Below are positions 1 to 10,480 of a stretch of 64,000 bases of DNA, in pieces (the stretch's first letter is position 1; each line of letters starts with the position of its first letter). The position numbers were made by a program, and so were the translations under genes. The stretch is from Candidatus Poribacteria bacterium (lineage in GTDB: Bacteria; Poribacteria; WGA-4E; WGA-3G), in contig OY282386.1 of assembly GCA_958295945.1 (NCBI GenBank), forward strand, positions 4,086,204 through 4,150,203, read 5' to 3'. The notes below the pieces were generated by a model. That model saw nothing but the letters and a program-made list of their open reading frames with translations, searched no databases and was not told where the DNA came from.

Positions 1-290
1 GTCCCTAATGAAGATTAGGAAATAAATAGGGTAATTTGAGATCAAAGTCCAGCGCGCTTACAAAGCACCAAATCAAGAAATCAACGGTATGAACGCCTTT
101 TGGCGTTCCCGCCTACGGGGTTTGGGGTGATTAAGATTACCCGTTTAATAAATTAATCTTCATACGGGACTGAAGACATCAATATCAGACAACTATAAAC
201 CACTAAATTGACGCTTATGTTTTGCTCATAGTTTCCCCTACGGTTCATGATATAATTATAACCAAATGGATATATAATGTCAAGTTGAAT
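1..290. repeat. Repeat-rich intergenic DNA at the window edge
   Basis: No gene is visible. The stretch holds a mini-hairpin (91-97 pairs with 102-108, GAACGCC/GGCGTTC) preceded by CCAAATCAA and TCAACGGTAT blocks that recur near 20.2 kb and 45.06 kb. Positions about 128-206 match, on the opposite strand, the DNA that flanks the small element at 18761-18917, so this is an empty copy of that insertion site. The segment GGGACTGAAGACAT and onward recurs at about 60.73 kb. Confidence 0.6.
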
Positions 291-299
291 TTGTTTGTG

Positions 300-474
300 G
301 GGTGTGTAAAGTTTTTGTCACCGTAGGCGTCAATTCAAGTGAAAAACCTGTCCTCTATTGTAGGGCGGGGTCTCTGTGCCCCGCCATTCCTTGTCCTGTA
401 AGGCAACGGGCGGGCACAGAGACCCGCCCCTACAATGGTTGGTGAGAAGTTAGTGACAAAAACTTTACACACCC
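300..474. mobile_element. MITE-like element, GGGTGTGTAAAG family, copy A
   Basis: The left end reads GGGTGTGTAAAGTTTTTG and the right end is its reverse complement, giving terminal inverted repeats of roughly 20 bp. A perfect 9-bp direct repeat, TTGTTTGTG, lies immediately outside both ends (291-299 and 475-483), as expected of a target-site duplication. The interior is a second inverted repeat rich in GGGCGGG and CCCGCCC. No protein is encoded. A nearly identical copy lies at 58349-58523. Mobilisation would need an external transposase, none of which was seen here. Confidence 0.75.
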
Positions 475-526
475 TTGTTTGTGTTGTGCAAATACTCAAA
501 TCATGTATAAGCAACATAAAATAAAA

Positions 527-563
527 AGGACTTACGCTAACCTGTGTGATTTGCGTAAGTCCT
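527..563 (-). terminator. Rho-independent terminator of nrdJ
   Basis: Read on the minus strand, an 11-bp perfect stem (AGGACTTACGC with its complement, loop about 15 nt) is followed directly by a T-rich run at 521-527. It begins 20 bp after the nrdJ stop codon, the right place to end that transcript. Confidence 0.8.
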
Positions 564-582
564 AAAATTAAATATTTGAGAT

Positions 583-3500
583 TTACGAGCATCCGCTTGT
601 TGCACCACAATTGGTACATCTATAGCAGATACCGCTTCGGATCATAATTGTGCCACAATCATGGCAAGGTGGCGCGTCCCCGTGTCTGCGTGAAATCAGT
701 TTCTCACGGTCTGCCCACGGATCTGCTTCACCGTTATTCCCGTGTGTGTGTATCTGGGTATCTTCAGGGAGTGCCATCTGTGCATCTAACTCAAGAATAT
801 CCGCCGTTTCTTGTTGTGCATCTTGTGGGAGAAACTCTTTTCCGAGCCAACGGAAAACATAATCCACAATTGATCTTGCCATTGGAATGTCGGGGTCTTG
901 CGTAAACCCTGATGGATCAAACCGAACATGACTGAACTTATCTACCAATGACTCTAACGGCACACCGTATTGCAATGCGACAGAGATAAGGATGGCAATA
1001 GAGTCCATAAGTCCAGAGATGGTAGACCCTTGCTTACTCATGGTAAGGAAGACTTCACCCGGCGTTTCATCTTCAAAGAACCCTACGTGCATGTAACCTT
1101 CATGACCACCGACACTAAATTTATGTGTAACAGAGTTTCTTTTGTCTGGTAGACGTCTCCGGATAGGCCTTTCACTTGCTTCATCTTGTGCGTCCTGCTG
1201 CGTGCTCGTTGAAAGCGGCTGGCTACCTTTGCTTCCATCCCGATAGATAGCAAGACATTTCACACCGAGTCGCCACGCTTCTACATAGAGTTCTTTAATA
1301 TCGTCCACAGTGGCTTCACGCGGGACGTTGACTGTTTTTGAGATTGCTCCTGAGATAAATGGCTGTACTGCTGCCATCAATTTCAACGGTCCCATGTGAT
1401 GGATAAAGCGAGTACCATGCTTGCCGGATTGAACTGCACAATCAAAAATAGGATAATGTTTAGATGACAGATGTGGCGCACCTTCAACGGTTCCTGTTCC
1501 ACAGATGATCTCCTCTGCTCCGGCGATTTCACTTGCGTTGAAACCGAGGTAGGTAAGGAGGTTAAAATCTGGGTCGGCTGCTTTTTCAGTGGAGATTCCT
1601 AACCTTTCAAGGCATTCTTCTCCAAGGAAACCGGGTGCAAAAGCGAGGTTGAGATCAAACGCACTTGGTAACATCTCCTCAACATGTGCGATATCTTCCT
1701 CTGTGAAACCTTTGTATTTAAGTGCTTCAGGATTGATAAAAGGAGTGCCTTCCAACGTACCTGTGCCAACGATATGTGTAACAATCGTCTCAATGTGTTG
1801 TGGAATGTAGCCGAGTTTTTTCAAAGCGTCACGGACACTTTGATTGACAATTTTGATGTAACCACCACCAGCTAACTTTTTGAATTTGACGAGAGCAAAT
1901 TCGGGTTCTATGCCAGTTGTGTCACAATCCATAAGGAGCGCGATAGTTCCTGTTGGTGCGAGAACACTAATCTGTGAATTGCGATACCCCCACATCTCTC
2001 CATTTTGCTTGCAGAGATCCCAATCTTCTCTTGCTGCTTCAAAGAGATCGGAGGGACAAGTTGTTGCATCAATTTTGTATGCGGCATCGCGATGCATATT
2101 GATAACCCCTAACATTGAATCGCTATTTTTCGGATATCCAGCAAAAGTGCCGACACTCTTAGCAATTTCTGTGCTTGTTGCATACCCGCGTCCACTCAAT
2201 ATAGCGGTAATAGCACCAGCATAACTGCACGCTTCAGCACTATCGTAAGGGATACCTAAGCGCATCAAGAGTGCACCTAAGTTAGCATACCCAAGTCCGA
2301 GCGGACGATATTCGTGTGAACGTCTTGCGATTTTTGGTGTCGGATAGGAAGATACGCTCACAATGATTTCCATCGCAGTGATAAAGACACGCACTGCTGC
2401 TCTGTAACCATCAATGTCAAAGGTGTCATCGTCATTTAGAAATTTGACGAGATTTATACTCGCAAGGTTGCATGCGGAGTCATCTAAGAAAAGATATTCG
2501 CTGCACGGATTACTTGCGTTAATTCTATCGGTATTTTTGCATGTGTGCCATTTCTGAATAGTATCATCAAATTGGACACCCGGATCGGCACATGCCCATG
2601 CTGCCTCAGCGATTTTATCAACGAGCATTTTTGCATCGTATTCCGCAGCAACTTCACCCGATGTCCGATAAGTTGTTTGCCATTTTTTATCCTGCAGGTA
2701 TGTATCCATGAATACATCTGGAATCCGAACAGAGTTGTTACTGTTCTGTCCACTGACTGTGCCGTAAGCTTCACCGTTGAAGTCAGCGGGGTAACCTGCT
2801 GCGATAAGTGCTTTTGCCTTTTCTTCTTCCTTCATCTTCCAGTCGATGTAATCAACAATTTCGGGATGGTCCATATCTAAAATGACCATCTTTGCGGCGC
2901 GGCGCGTTGTTCCCCCAGACTTAATGCTACCTGCCCATCGGTCAAATCCTTCAAGAAAAGATAACACGCCAGAACTTTCCCCACCACTGGAGAGATGTTC
3001 ACCTTTTGCACGAACTTTACTGAAATTAGATCCTGTGCCACTCCCATATTTAAAGAGTCGGACTTCAGCCTTTTGGAGTTCCAACATAGAATCGAGTGAA
3101 TCATCTACACTTTGGATAAAACATGCCGAGTTTTGTGGGTATTGATATGCGTTTTCGGAAATACTAACTTTCTGTGCTTCTCTGTCCCAGTAATAATTCC
3201 CGCCACCACCTTTGATCCCATATTCATGAAATAAACCACAGTTAAACCAAACAGGAGAGTTGAAAGCACCACGTTGTGTGACAAGTATGTGTGTCAACTC
3301 CACTTCAAAGGTTTCTGCGTCATCAGATGTGGCAAAATAACCACCGATTTCTTCACCAGCACGGCGAAGTGTGCGAGCAACGCGTGTAACTAATTGACGA
3401 ACACTGGTCTCTGATTCAATCTCAGGGATCCCAGCCTTTCTGAAATATTTTGAGGCAGCAATATCCGTGGCGAGTTGGGTCCAAAAAACAGGCACCTCAA

Positions 3501-3690
3501 CATCGTCTTGCTTAAAGATGACATCGCCTTTTTCATTGTAAATGGCGGAATCACGTTGTTCCCACTCAATCTCATCAAACGGGTGTACGTTTGACTTCGT
3601 GAAGTGTCGAGCGAAGGTAAGTCCCGTTCCATCGCCTTCCGTCTGATCTGTCACTGCTTCATCAATTTCGTTGATATTTTTAGCAGCCAT
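583..3690 (-). CDS. nrdJ: Vitamin B12-dependent (class II) ribonucleoside-diphosphate reductase
   Basis: Reduces ribonucleotides to deoxyribonucleotides in the cytoplasm using adenosylcobalamin to start the radical, so it works with or without oxygen. The 1,035-residue length fits the long NrdJ form. Visible motifs are NSACFIQS (redox Cys190), GSGTGSNFSKVR near 216-227, and NPCSE at 394-398, whose Cys396 is the expected thiyl-radical residue. Also present are LAPTGTIALLMDCDTTGIEP and a cysteine-rich C-terminal tail (CHDCG then CYRCTNC) typical of the family. An AGGAGG Shine-Dalgarno at 3698-3703 fixes the ATG start. The gene stands alone with its own promoter and terminator. I saw no cobalamin riboswitch upstream. 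Confidence 0.95.
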   Translation of the reverse strand: MAAKNINEIDEAVTDQTEGDGTGLTFARHFTKSNVHPFDEIEWEQRDSAIYNEKGDVIFKQDDVEVPVFWTQLATDIAASKYFRKAGIPEIESETSVRQLVTRVARTLRRAGEEIGGYFATSDDAETFEVELTHILVTQRGAFNSPVWFNCGLFHEYGIKGGGGNYYWDREAQKVSISENAYQYPQNSACFIQSVDDSLDSMLELQKAEVRLFKYGSGTGSNFSKVRAKGEHLSSGGESSGVLSFLEGFDRWAGSIKSGGTTRRAAKMVILDMDHPEIVDYIDWKMKEEEKAKALIAAGYPADFNGEAYGTVSGQNSNNSVRIPDVFMDTYLQDKKWQTTYRTSGEVAAEYDAKMLVDKIAEAAWACADPGVQFDDTIQKWHTCKNTDRINASNPCSEYLFLDDSACNLASINLVKFLNDDDTFDIDGYRAAVRVFITAMEIIVSVSSYPTPKIARRSHEYRPLGLGYANLGALLMRLGIPYDSAEACSYAGAITAILSGRGYATSTEIAKSVGTFAGYPKNSDSMLGVINMHRDAAYKIDATTCPSDLFEAAREDWDLCKQNGEMWGYRNSQISVLAPTGTIALLMDCDTTGIEPEFALVKFKKLAGGGYIKIVNQSVRDALKKLGYIPQHIETIVTHIVGTGTLEGTPFINPEALKYKGFTEEDIAHVEEMLPSAFDLNLAFAPGFLGEECLERLGISTEKAADPDFNLLTYLGFNASEIAGAEEIICGTGTVEGAPHLSSKHYPIFDCAVQSGKHGTRFIHHMGPLKLMAAVQPFISGAISKTVNVPREATVDDIKELYVEAWRLGVKCLAIYRDGSKGSQPLSTSTQQDAQDEASERPIRRRLPDKRNSVTHKFSVGGHEGYMHVGFFEDETPGEVFLTMSKQGSTISGLMDSIAILISVALQYGVPLESLVDKFSHVRFDPSGFTQDPDIPMARSIVDYVFRWLGKEFLPQDAQQETADILELDAQMALPEDTQIHTHGNNGEADPWADREKLISRRHGDAPPCHDCGTIMIRSGICYRCTNCGATSGCS

Positions 3691-3712
3691 AATTAATCCT
3701 CCTTATGCCAAA

Positions 3713-3741
3713 ATTGTAACAGAATCGTGAGATACTTGCAA
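3713..3741 (-). promoter_or_regulatory. Predicted sigma-70 promoter of nrdJ
   Basis: On the minus strand TTGCAA (3736-3741) and TACAAT (3713-3718) are separated by exactly 17 nt. The -10 matches five of six consensus bases and the -35 four of six. The leader to the nrdJ start is short, and its AGGAGG follows at once. Confidence 0.6.
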
Positions 3742-4000
3742 GCTAAAAAAATGAAATATTTTGACTATAGGTTATCTAAAAATTTCTGAATTGCGTAATG
3801 AATTCAATAGCAGCATAACGTTACGCAATATAGTAAAGGTGAAAATAATGCATGAAAAAAGTCAGCACGATTCTTATGTGCTTAACATGTAACGTTAGGT
3901 GTAGGAGATTTGGAACAAATTTGATTGGGGTAAATGAATTAATATGGCTAACTCATAGGTGGATTTTTGTGTCGGAGTGCTTGCGGTAAACAACTGACTA
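3742..4000. other. Intergenic stretch without a recognisable feature
   Basis: A+T-rich spacer between nrdJ and the end of the C25 peptidase gene. I see no gene, no clear terminator for the peptidase operon and no member of the window's repeat families. Confidence 0.5.
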
Positions 4001-7000
4001 TTAACGTAAGATTGCAAGTTTTCCTATCTTTTCTACAGATCCTTTATTCGTATGGGCAATTACGCGATAGAGGTATACACCGTTGGCACAACGAACTCCT
4101 ATCTCATCTCTTCCATCCCAGAAGGTTTCATTCGCTCCGCGTTCTGCACTCGCCTCTGGAATAGTCTTGATAAGTCTACCATTCACAGTGTAGATTTTTA
4201 TTGTAACTTTATCTGGAGGTTGTAACAACTGATAAGTGAAATGCGTTTTTCCGTCTTCTGTTGGATTCGGAACGTTGAATACTTCACTAAGGTTGACTGC
4301 CTCATCAAGCGTGAAAGTTGTTTCGTATTCAGTGGTGTTTTCACTGGAATCCGTTGCCGTGACTTGTAGTCGATAGATGCCGTTTTCCAGATTCGGTGCA
4401 AAGCTGAAGTTTGCGGTCCCAGGATCATCTTCATCAAAATCCCAGTTAGCCTCATCAAATTCGCGATACCTAATCGTTGTTTTGTTATCTGTCCCATCTG
4501 CGGATATCTGATTGAATGTTATGTTGAGAAGAGAATTGTCAAGTGCTGTTTCATCCGAAACACGAATTTCACAGTACGGCTGCTCAGCAATACGGTTCTT
4601 GTCCATATTTGTTGATGATGCATCTGTTGCTTCAAGCACTTCATCATTTACAAGAATCTCAATAACAGGCGGCGTAACGTCGGGCATATCAACGACAGTG
4701 AATCGTGTTTTGAATATGCGTTCTTTGCCACCAATTGCATTATCATTAAAATCGATCGCTTCAATCTCAAAGGCGTATTCACCTGGAAATAAGATTGGTT
4801 TGTAGTCAATAGGAACAGTATTGACATCTTTTGGATTCCGAAGTGTGTAATCAGAGATAGGTTTTAATGGTTTCCCGTTATCTCCTCTCCGAATGACCAA
4901 AGTATCCAGATTAACACCGTTAACATCCTCAAGTAGAATAGAGATATGTGGACGAGGGGCAATGACGCTCCCTGCTTGTGGTTGAACACCGTCTACCCAT
5001 AGATTAAATTCTGGCGGTTTATCATCATCACTACTAAGAAGTGTGAAAGGGGTCAGTTCAGTTGCTTCTGCTGTAATTGTTGCGACTTGTGCCGTACTAA
5101 ATTTAATCTTGTCGCCAAATTGGAATTCTACCGAACTTGGTGAAACGAGTATCTCAAAGCCGAGTTCTCTAATGTATAACTCTTCATTGACTCTTTCTCC
5201 AGCGAGAGTTGCATTCGTTAAATAAATCTGAGACCCAGTATTGTCCCGGAGTTCATAATACTGTTTGGATGTAAAAAAGATGAACCAATCCCCGATGGCG
5301 AACTCTTGCCTTGGACCGATCCTTGCATTGACTGTTGCCGTCCCATTGCCGATATTCTGATTTCTACTTTCTTTCAGCACTGCCAGTTGATTTGAATAAT
5401 CGGTCTCAAAGATAAGGATGTCTCCAAATTCAAATGGTACGGGTGGAGTGCCATTATCAAGTTCTGGTGGTGGGACCCATTTTGAGGGAATAGTGAATTC
5501 AATACCGATATTTTCTTCGCGAAATGGGTGGTCAAGTTCTCCGCGCTTTTCAAATTTCTCATACAGGTTACTATGTTTCTTCTTTAAATATACGTCATAT
5601 TGAGTTGGATCTAAAAATAGGATTACCCACGTGCCAGCTGGTGTCTGCAGTGGGTCAATTTTTATGTCTTCAACTGAGAGTGTTTGTTTATTTGCGTTTT
5701 CTGTCTGAATAGGTGTAATGTAGTTTTCAAGTTTAAAAAGTGGACCATTTTCCTCAGGATTCGGTTGACCGTTTTCAGCGACATAGCTGACCTGTGAAGG
5801 CAGACGTTTCCATTTTTCATAAGTTGGGTGCCATTGGTAAATTGCAAGTTTCTCTGCTTCTTCAATAACAGCAGCTTTGAAATCCTTACTACCCTCTCTC
5901 CACGGTGTGTCCTGTCTAACTATATCTACCAAACTGGTATTATCGAATTTCAACTTAAGGGTAACCGGTTTTTTCAAGGTGACATCTGCCGCGCGAAAAG
6001 ATACTTCATACTGTTGTGCATATTCATCACCGGTCCGGAGGAGACCTCTACGCACTGCGGCTATGCGTGGAATCGTGGCAAAACTTAAGGCTGGTTGTGT
6101 CAGACCATACGGGTCACTTGATGATACAGTGAGCGGAACCCGATCCCCTTCTACCTCTGCAGAGGATATCGGAAAATCAATGTCAAAAACTCTGTCCAAG
6201 CTAAATGCTGACAAAGGTTTTGACTGTTCATAGTAGAATTCATTTACAACAAAAGTGATGTGAAGTTTATTGTCATATTCGTTCGGTTCAGCAACATTTC
6301 CTTTGATATCATCTTCTGTATCTACTTCTGGGTCAACCAACACATATATATCATGCACACCGGTTTCAAGGCTCTTTTTTAGTTGTAATTTCACAGTAGT
6401 ACGCTGCAGGACAGTATCACCATCCTGCCATTCATCAGGTTCAACAGTCACAGCACCCAAAACCTCTGCATCTTCGGCAACAATCAGCACATTTGATTTA
6501 TCAGGATTACCCTCTGTAAAAATCACCTCAAAATCATCTTTGACTGTCCGACCACCATTGTTAATGAGTTCCGCTGTCAGAACATATTTTTCAGTTTCTT
6601 TATCGAAAGTATAACGAATCGGTACTGTACTGGACCCATCAGCCCTTATGGTGATGTTTGGCCCTTTGGGAACATCAACACTAATTCGTTGAGTTGATGA
6701 TGGATAATATACTTTTATGCCTGCAGTATCTGTAATGATGATTCGATATTTTATTTTGAAACTACCGCGAGGTAAAGGAATAGGCGTTTGGATTTCATAC
6801 CACTGCCCACCGGGAAGTATTTCGTTGGTGCCTGGAGGCGGTGAAATTTTAACCATAGGCACGCTTTTGTCCGCAGGATTAACCGTATCATACCACAGTA
6901 CTTCAATTGATTTAATCCCTTTTGCCCCGCCTTGATCGTCATAGACAAGAACTTGAACGTTGAGAGTATGAGTATTTATGGCATCCAATTCGTCCTGAAC

Positions 7001-10000
7001 ATCCCCAATAATTGGCGTATCCACCCAAAATTCACCACCACCAATAGCAGCCCGTTTATCATCATAAGCGAACAACCTAACGACCCCTCTGCCGGGTAAG
7101 GCTTTAGGTGGAATATCTAACCGAATAGTTCCATATTCACCTTTCCAAATCTTGCTTCGTGTTCTTTGAGGTGACTCATTCCGAGGCACGCTGTCAAAGT
7201 GGTTCTGGAATACTGCGGTAGCAAAGAAATTTCCCGTGTCAAACCCATCTGCTTTCCACCATGTCTCTTTATTGTCGTAGACACCAACTTCATTGTTTAG
7301 AATGACAATCTGATTCTCAGAATTCAGTGCAAATGCTTCCAGTTTTGTCTGTATATCAAGGTTAGGAAATTTCAATCGTGTTGCTGGATCACCAAATAGG
7401 ATATATTGTTCTGTTCCAAGTGTATACCGATAATTGTTGGAGCGAGAGATGAAACTAATTTTGGCATCGTTGACAATTTTACCGATAGTTGGAGAAATTG
7501 ATGCAATCTCAGTTACCCCTTGCTTTGCTTCAAAAGGTTCCCGCACAAACATAGCAAGAAAAAGGTCATCATCAAACTGTGCGTTTGCTTCTGCATAAGT
7601 TAGTCGTGAGGCAGAAAGTGATGCGATTGCCCCATATTTCCCAAGCAAAAATTGCTCACTAAGACAGTGTTTACCGAATTCTTGAGGTTTATCAAATTGA
7701 CCATTTAAGCAGGTCGTTGTAATAACAAATGGCAGATATCTATTACGCAAAGCGACAGCATCCTGTAGTCGAAAAATACCTTCATCTGCCCATGTGCTGA
7801 TTCCACCATGCCCAGCATATTCTACAATAAGTGCACCATCGTTAAATCCTTTTTTGATGAGGGCACGAGTTTTTTCGGTTTTGTTAACACTATCTACCAA
7901 TCGCAAATAGATAGGTATTGTGTTGTAACCTATAGGTATGATTTCTTGTATCAGTCTATTCCGTGTTTTCTCAAAAATATCATCGGATGGATTGTCCAAA
8001 TTGTCGTCTGCAACCTGGACTATAGTACCTTGCCATGGACCAACTTTAGGATTCTGTTCGTAACCTATTATTTTCTTTACCATACCATCAAGATCGGTCT
8101 CGGTTTGAACTGATAACCTGCCGATGAACATATCTGGCAAGGAATCACCACCACTTACGTTGACAAATCTATGGTCCATAGCAGTTTCGCCGCTTGCCGG
8201 TGCCCACCCGTGATATGTAGGAACAAAATTCGGATAGAGATCATAGTTTCCGTGATAACGTTCAACAATTACCTCTTTATAGTCATAGTGTGCATCACCG
8301 ACGAGCAAAACATACGTCGGGGCAGGAGATTGCCAGGTGTGATATGTATAACGTAGAAAATACTGGATAGAAAATGGATTGAAAAGACCGAAGCCAAATT
8401 CGTTATAGATTTCGTCTATTTCCACAACTTTAACTGTTAAACCTTGAGAACGTCTAAAATCAATCAGCGGTTGTATACCATCCAAAAAAGTCTTTTGAGT
8501 TATTATAATATAATCCGCTTGGTTCGCAGGACTTCGTAGTGTGCTTGGTGGAATTTCAGTGAGGACTCCAATACTTTTATAGGCGTTGTTGGAAACTGCA
8601 AAATAATTGGTAAGTCGTTTTACATCGTCTTCAAACAATATCTGGTATCCGTTGTTTGTAGGTGTTACCAATCCATCAGTCAGTTTTTCAGTCAAACCGT
8701 TGCTCCGACTCACCGCATAGACATCAATCGTTTCGGATGAGAAGTTGGTGATTCTATAATGTGCTTTACCTTCTATTTCGGGTTCTGTATCACTGTTAAA
8801 TTCAAGGCGGTTCGAATCTGCCCGAAAAGTATGCCAATAATCGAATTCGTACCAATCAATATAAAAATCATATTTTCCCGGTGGTGTGTTGTTTGAATCA
8901 TTTGCTTCAATACGCAATTCATTGGTTGTAGTCGGATCAATTTTTCTCTGTGGAAAATCCCGTGTAACAATTGGTGCTTGTTGTCGTGTCCATTCCGCTA
9001 CCTGACCGAGTTGCTCATTATTAAAAGCGATTACAGCTTTATGTTTCGCTGCATTTTTCCTTGAAGAACCTTGTAATCTCACACGAAGTGTTGCATTGCG
9101 ATTAAATTTATTATTCACCCGAGATACTGCCTTGGGAAACTCAACTGGGAACTTTTTCGTCCTTATGTCAGACCCGTCACCTCTAAGTCCTGTCCAAAAG
9201 TAGTGATCTACTAAATCAGATTTTACATTGGCATCATTTCCATCAAGCGGATCGTGATGTACGTTTTCCTCAAAACGTATTCTTGTTTTAAAAGCAAGCG
9301 GAGGTATAATGTCAGTGGCGACTGGTACTACCGAGCGTGTGCTGATGCGAAATGTGTCACCTATCTCTTCTGTGAGTTTAGTTCCTTTGTTAGAAAAACT
9401 GAATATATAGATATTTCTTTCCGTAAATTTGTTCACTAAACCACGTGCATAAAATACAATCATATCACCCGGGTCAAACGTTTCATTCTGGTTATTATCA
9501 AAAATGTAATATCCCTGTTTACTACCCCTTGTTTCTACCAAGACGGTATCAAAATCTATGTCTTCTGGCGTAACACCTGCTGATTGGAGGTTGTTGTATG
9601 TGATACGGTACATTTCGTTTCGCAAAATGGATATTTTAAATCTTCTACGTGTTGGAGTTGGTGCGGATGGGGCAGCCTGTATTCCTTTGGTATGCATCCG
9701 GTCTAAACCTTGTCGCCAAGGGATCGCTTGTGTGTTGTTAATCAACATGGAGCGGAATAGATCTTCATAAGCAGGACTGTCGCTCAAAATGGATGTTGGA
9801 GGCGTTAAGGCAGATTTTGGGGCACCGAAAAAATCAATACGGAAGGTGATATCTTTAGTGATTTTTATCTGTTGAGTCGCGCTGTTATATTGTATTGGAT
9901 GTACATGTAATGCGCCAATCCGTTGTGAGCGCACAAATCCAACAGGAACAACTTGCACCATTTCAGCTGGATATAACGGAGAGTTATATGTCCCTGTTGA

Positions 10001-10480
10001 TCCATTAAACTCCGATGCAGGAACATCTTCTTGATAAGCATCTGGGAAAAAAGGATCTATTGCTTGATATGTGATGAGCGGATATTCTAATCTTTTAAAA
10101 GTACTCTGTTTATTAATTACCGTCGTTGATACACTACTTGATGATGGCAACCCGACTTGTGCAGCGTAAGTAGGAAGTTTCGGTTTTCCTATTTCAGTTG
10201 TTGAGTTTGCACCATTGAATTGTATTTGTGTGAAGGTTTGTCCATCCTGTTGAACTTGCTGTATTTTAAGTTTGGGAAGACGGAACCTTAAGATAAGATA
10301 ATGGGATTCTGTTTTTAATACTTCTAAAAGATTATTCTGTGCATTGTGGGTATTGACATTCAATCTCGGAGATTGCAATCCATCAGTAGTTGGGTTACAC
10401 AACCCTCCGACATTCACCTCAACTTGTAAAACTCCTATCATAAAACATGAAAATAATATGGATAAATAACGTATCTTCAT
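4001..10480 (-). CDS. Giant secreted C25 (gingipain-type) cysteine peptidase with C-terminal FlgD-like/sorting domain
   Basis: Predicted extracellular or surface peptidase of 2,159 residues. Residues 1-20 form a hydrophobic signal peptide. A gingipain-type catalytic domain spans roughly 655-1060: LLVGDAHYDY, then EYAGHGG with the catalytic His at 891, then TTTCLNGQFD with the catalytic Cys at 924. Large beta-rich Ig/CARDB-like regions follow. The last 90 or so residues (FNVPNPTEDGK...YTVNGRLI...GVYLYRV...KIGKLAILR) look like the FlgD-Ig or type IX type-A sorting module. PorU, the type IX sortase, is a C25 protein, so a PorU-like role is possible, but this one is far longer. Its ATG overlaps the pdxA stop (TAATG), so it ends the tig-clp-lon operon by translational coupling. 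Confidence 0.85.
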   Translation of the reverse strand: MKIRYLSILFSCFMIGVLQVEVNVGGLCNPTTDGLQSPRLNVNTHNAQNNLLEVLKTESHYLILRFRLPKLKIQQVQQDGQTFTQIQFNGANSTTEIGKPKLPTYAAQVGLPSSSSVSTTVINKQSTFKRLEYPLITYQAIDPFFPDAYQEDVPASEFNGSTGTYNSPLYPAEMVQVVPVGFVRSQRIGALHVHPIQYNSATQQIKITKDITFRIDFFGAPKSALTPPTSILSDSPAYEDLFRSMLINNTQAIPWRQGLDRMHTKGIQAAPSAPTPTRRRFKISILRNEMYRITYNNLQSAGVTPEDIDFDTVLVETRGSKQGYYIFDNNQNETFDPGDMIVFYARGLVNKFTERNIYIFSFSNKGTKLTEEIGDTFRISTRSVVPVATDIIPPLAFKTRIRFEENVHHDPLDGNDANVKSDLVDHYFWTGLRGDGSDIRTKKFPVEFPKAVSRVNNKFNRNATLRVRLQGSSRKNAAKHKAVIAFNNEQLGQVAEWTRQQAPIVTRDFPQRKIDPTTTNELRIEANDSNNTPPGKYDFYIDWYEFDYWHTFRADSNRLEFNSDTEPEIEGKAHYRITNFSSETIDVYAVSRSNGLTEKLTDGLVTPTNNGYQILFEDDVKRLTNYFAVSNNAYKSIGVLTEIPPSTLRSPANQADYIIITQKTFLDGIQPLIDFRRSQGLTVKVVEIDEIYNEFGFGLFNPFSIQYFLRYTYHTWQSPAPTYVLLVGDAHYDYKEVIVERYHGNYDLYPNFVPTYHGWAPASGETAMDHRFVNVSGGDSLPDMFIGRLSVQTETDLDGMVKKIIGYEQNPKVGPWQGTIVQVADDNLDNPSDDIFEKTRNRLIQEIIPIGYNTIPIYLRLVDSVNKTEKTRALIKKGFNDGALIVEYAGHGGISTWADEGIFRLQDAVALRNRYLPFVITTTCLNGQFDKPQEFGKHCLSEQFLLGKYGAIASLSASRLTYAEANAQFDDDLFLAMFVREPFEAKQGVTEIASISPTIGKIVNDAKISFISRSNNYRYTLGTEQYILFGDPATRLKFPNLDIQTKLEAFALNSENQIVILNNEVGVYDNKETWWKADGFDTGNFFATAVFQNHFDSVPRNESPQRTRSKIWKGEYGTIRLDIPPKALPGRGVVRLFAYDDKRAAIGGGEFWVDTPIIGDVQDELDAINTHTLNVQVLVYDDQGGAKGIKSIEVLWYDTVNPADKSVPMVKISPPPGTNEILPGGQWYEIQTPIPLPRGSFKIKYRIIITDTAGIKVYYPSSTQRISVDVPKGPNITIRADGSSTVPIRYTFDKETEKYVLTAELINNGGRTVKDDFEVIFTEGNPDKSNVLIVAEDAEVLGAVTVEPDEWQDGDTVLQRTTVKLQLKKSLETGVHDIYVLVDPEVDTEDDIKGNVAEPNEYDNKLHITFVVNEFYYEQSKPLSAFSLDRVFDIDFPISSAEVEGDRVPLTVSSSDPYGLTQPALSFATIPRIAAVRRGLLRTGDEYAQQYEVSFRAADVTLKKPVTLKLKFDNTSLVDIVRQDTPWREGSKDFKAAVIEEAEKLAIYQWHPTYEKWKRLPSQVSYVAENGQPNPEENGPLFKLENYITPIQTENANKQTLSVEDIKIDPLQTPAGTWVILFLDPTQYDVYLKKKHSNLYEKFEKRGELDHPFREENIGIEFTIPSKWVPPPELDNGTPPVPFEFGDILIFETDYSNQLAVLKESRNQNIGNGTATVNARIGPRQEFAIGDWFIFFTSKQYYELRDNTGSQIYLTNATLAGERVNEELYIRELGFEILVSPSSVEFQFGDKIKFSTAQVATITAEATELTPFTLLSSDDDKPPEFNLWVDGVQPQAGSVIAPRPHISILLEDVNGVNLDTLVIRRGDNGKPLKPISDYTLRNPKDVNTVPIDYKPILFPGEYAFEIEAIDFNDNAIGGKERIFKTRFTVVDMPDVTPPVIEILVNDEVLEATDASSTNMDKNRIAEQPYCEIRVSDETALDNSLLNITFNQISADGTDNKTTIRYREFDEANWDFDEDDPGTANFSFAPNLENGIYRLQVTATDSSENTTEYETTFTLDEAVNLSEVFNVPNPTEDGKTHFTYQLLQPPDKVTIKIYTVNGRLIKTIPEASAERGANETFWDGRDEIGVRCANGVYLYRVIAHTNKGSVEKIGKLAILR

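Noticed and set aside
335-619. 94-codon minus-strand frame
   Set aside because: It lies wholly in the MITE-like element and the nrdJ terminator; a near-identical element at 58.35-58.52 kb has no matching gene.
3691-4000. Cobalamin riboswitch upstream of nrdJ
   Set aside because: I found no B12-box-like sequence, and the predicted promoter leaves only a short leader.
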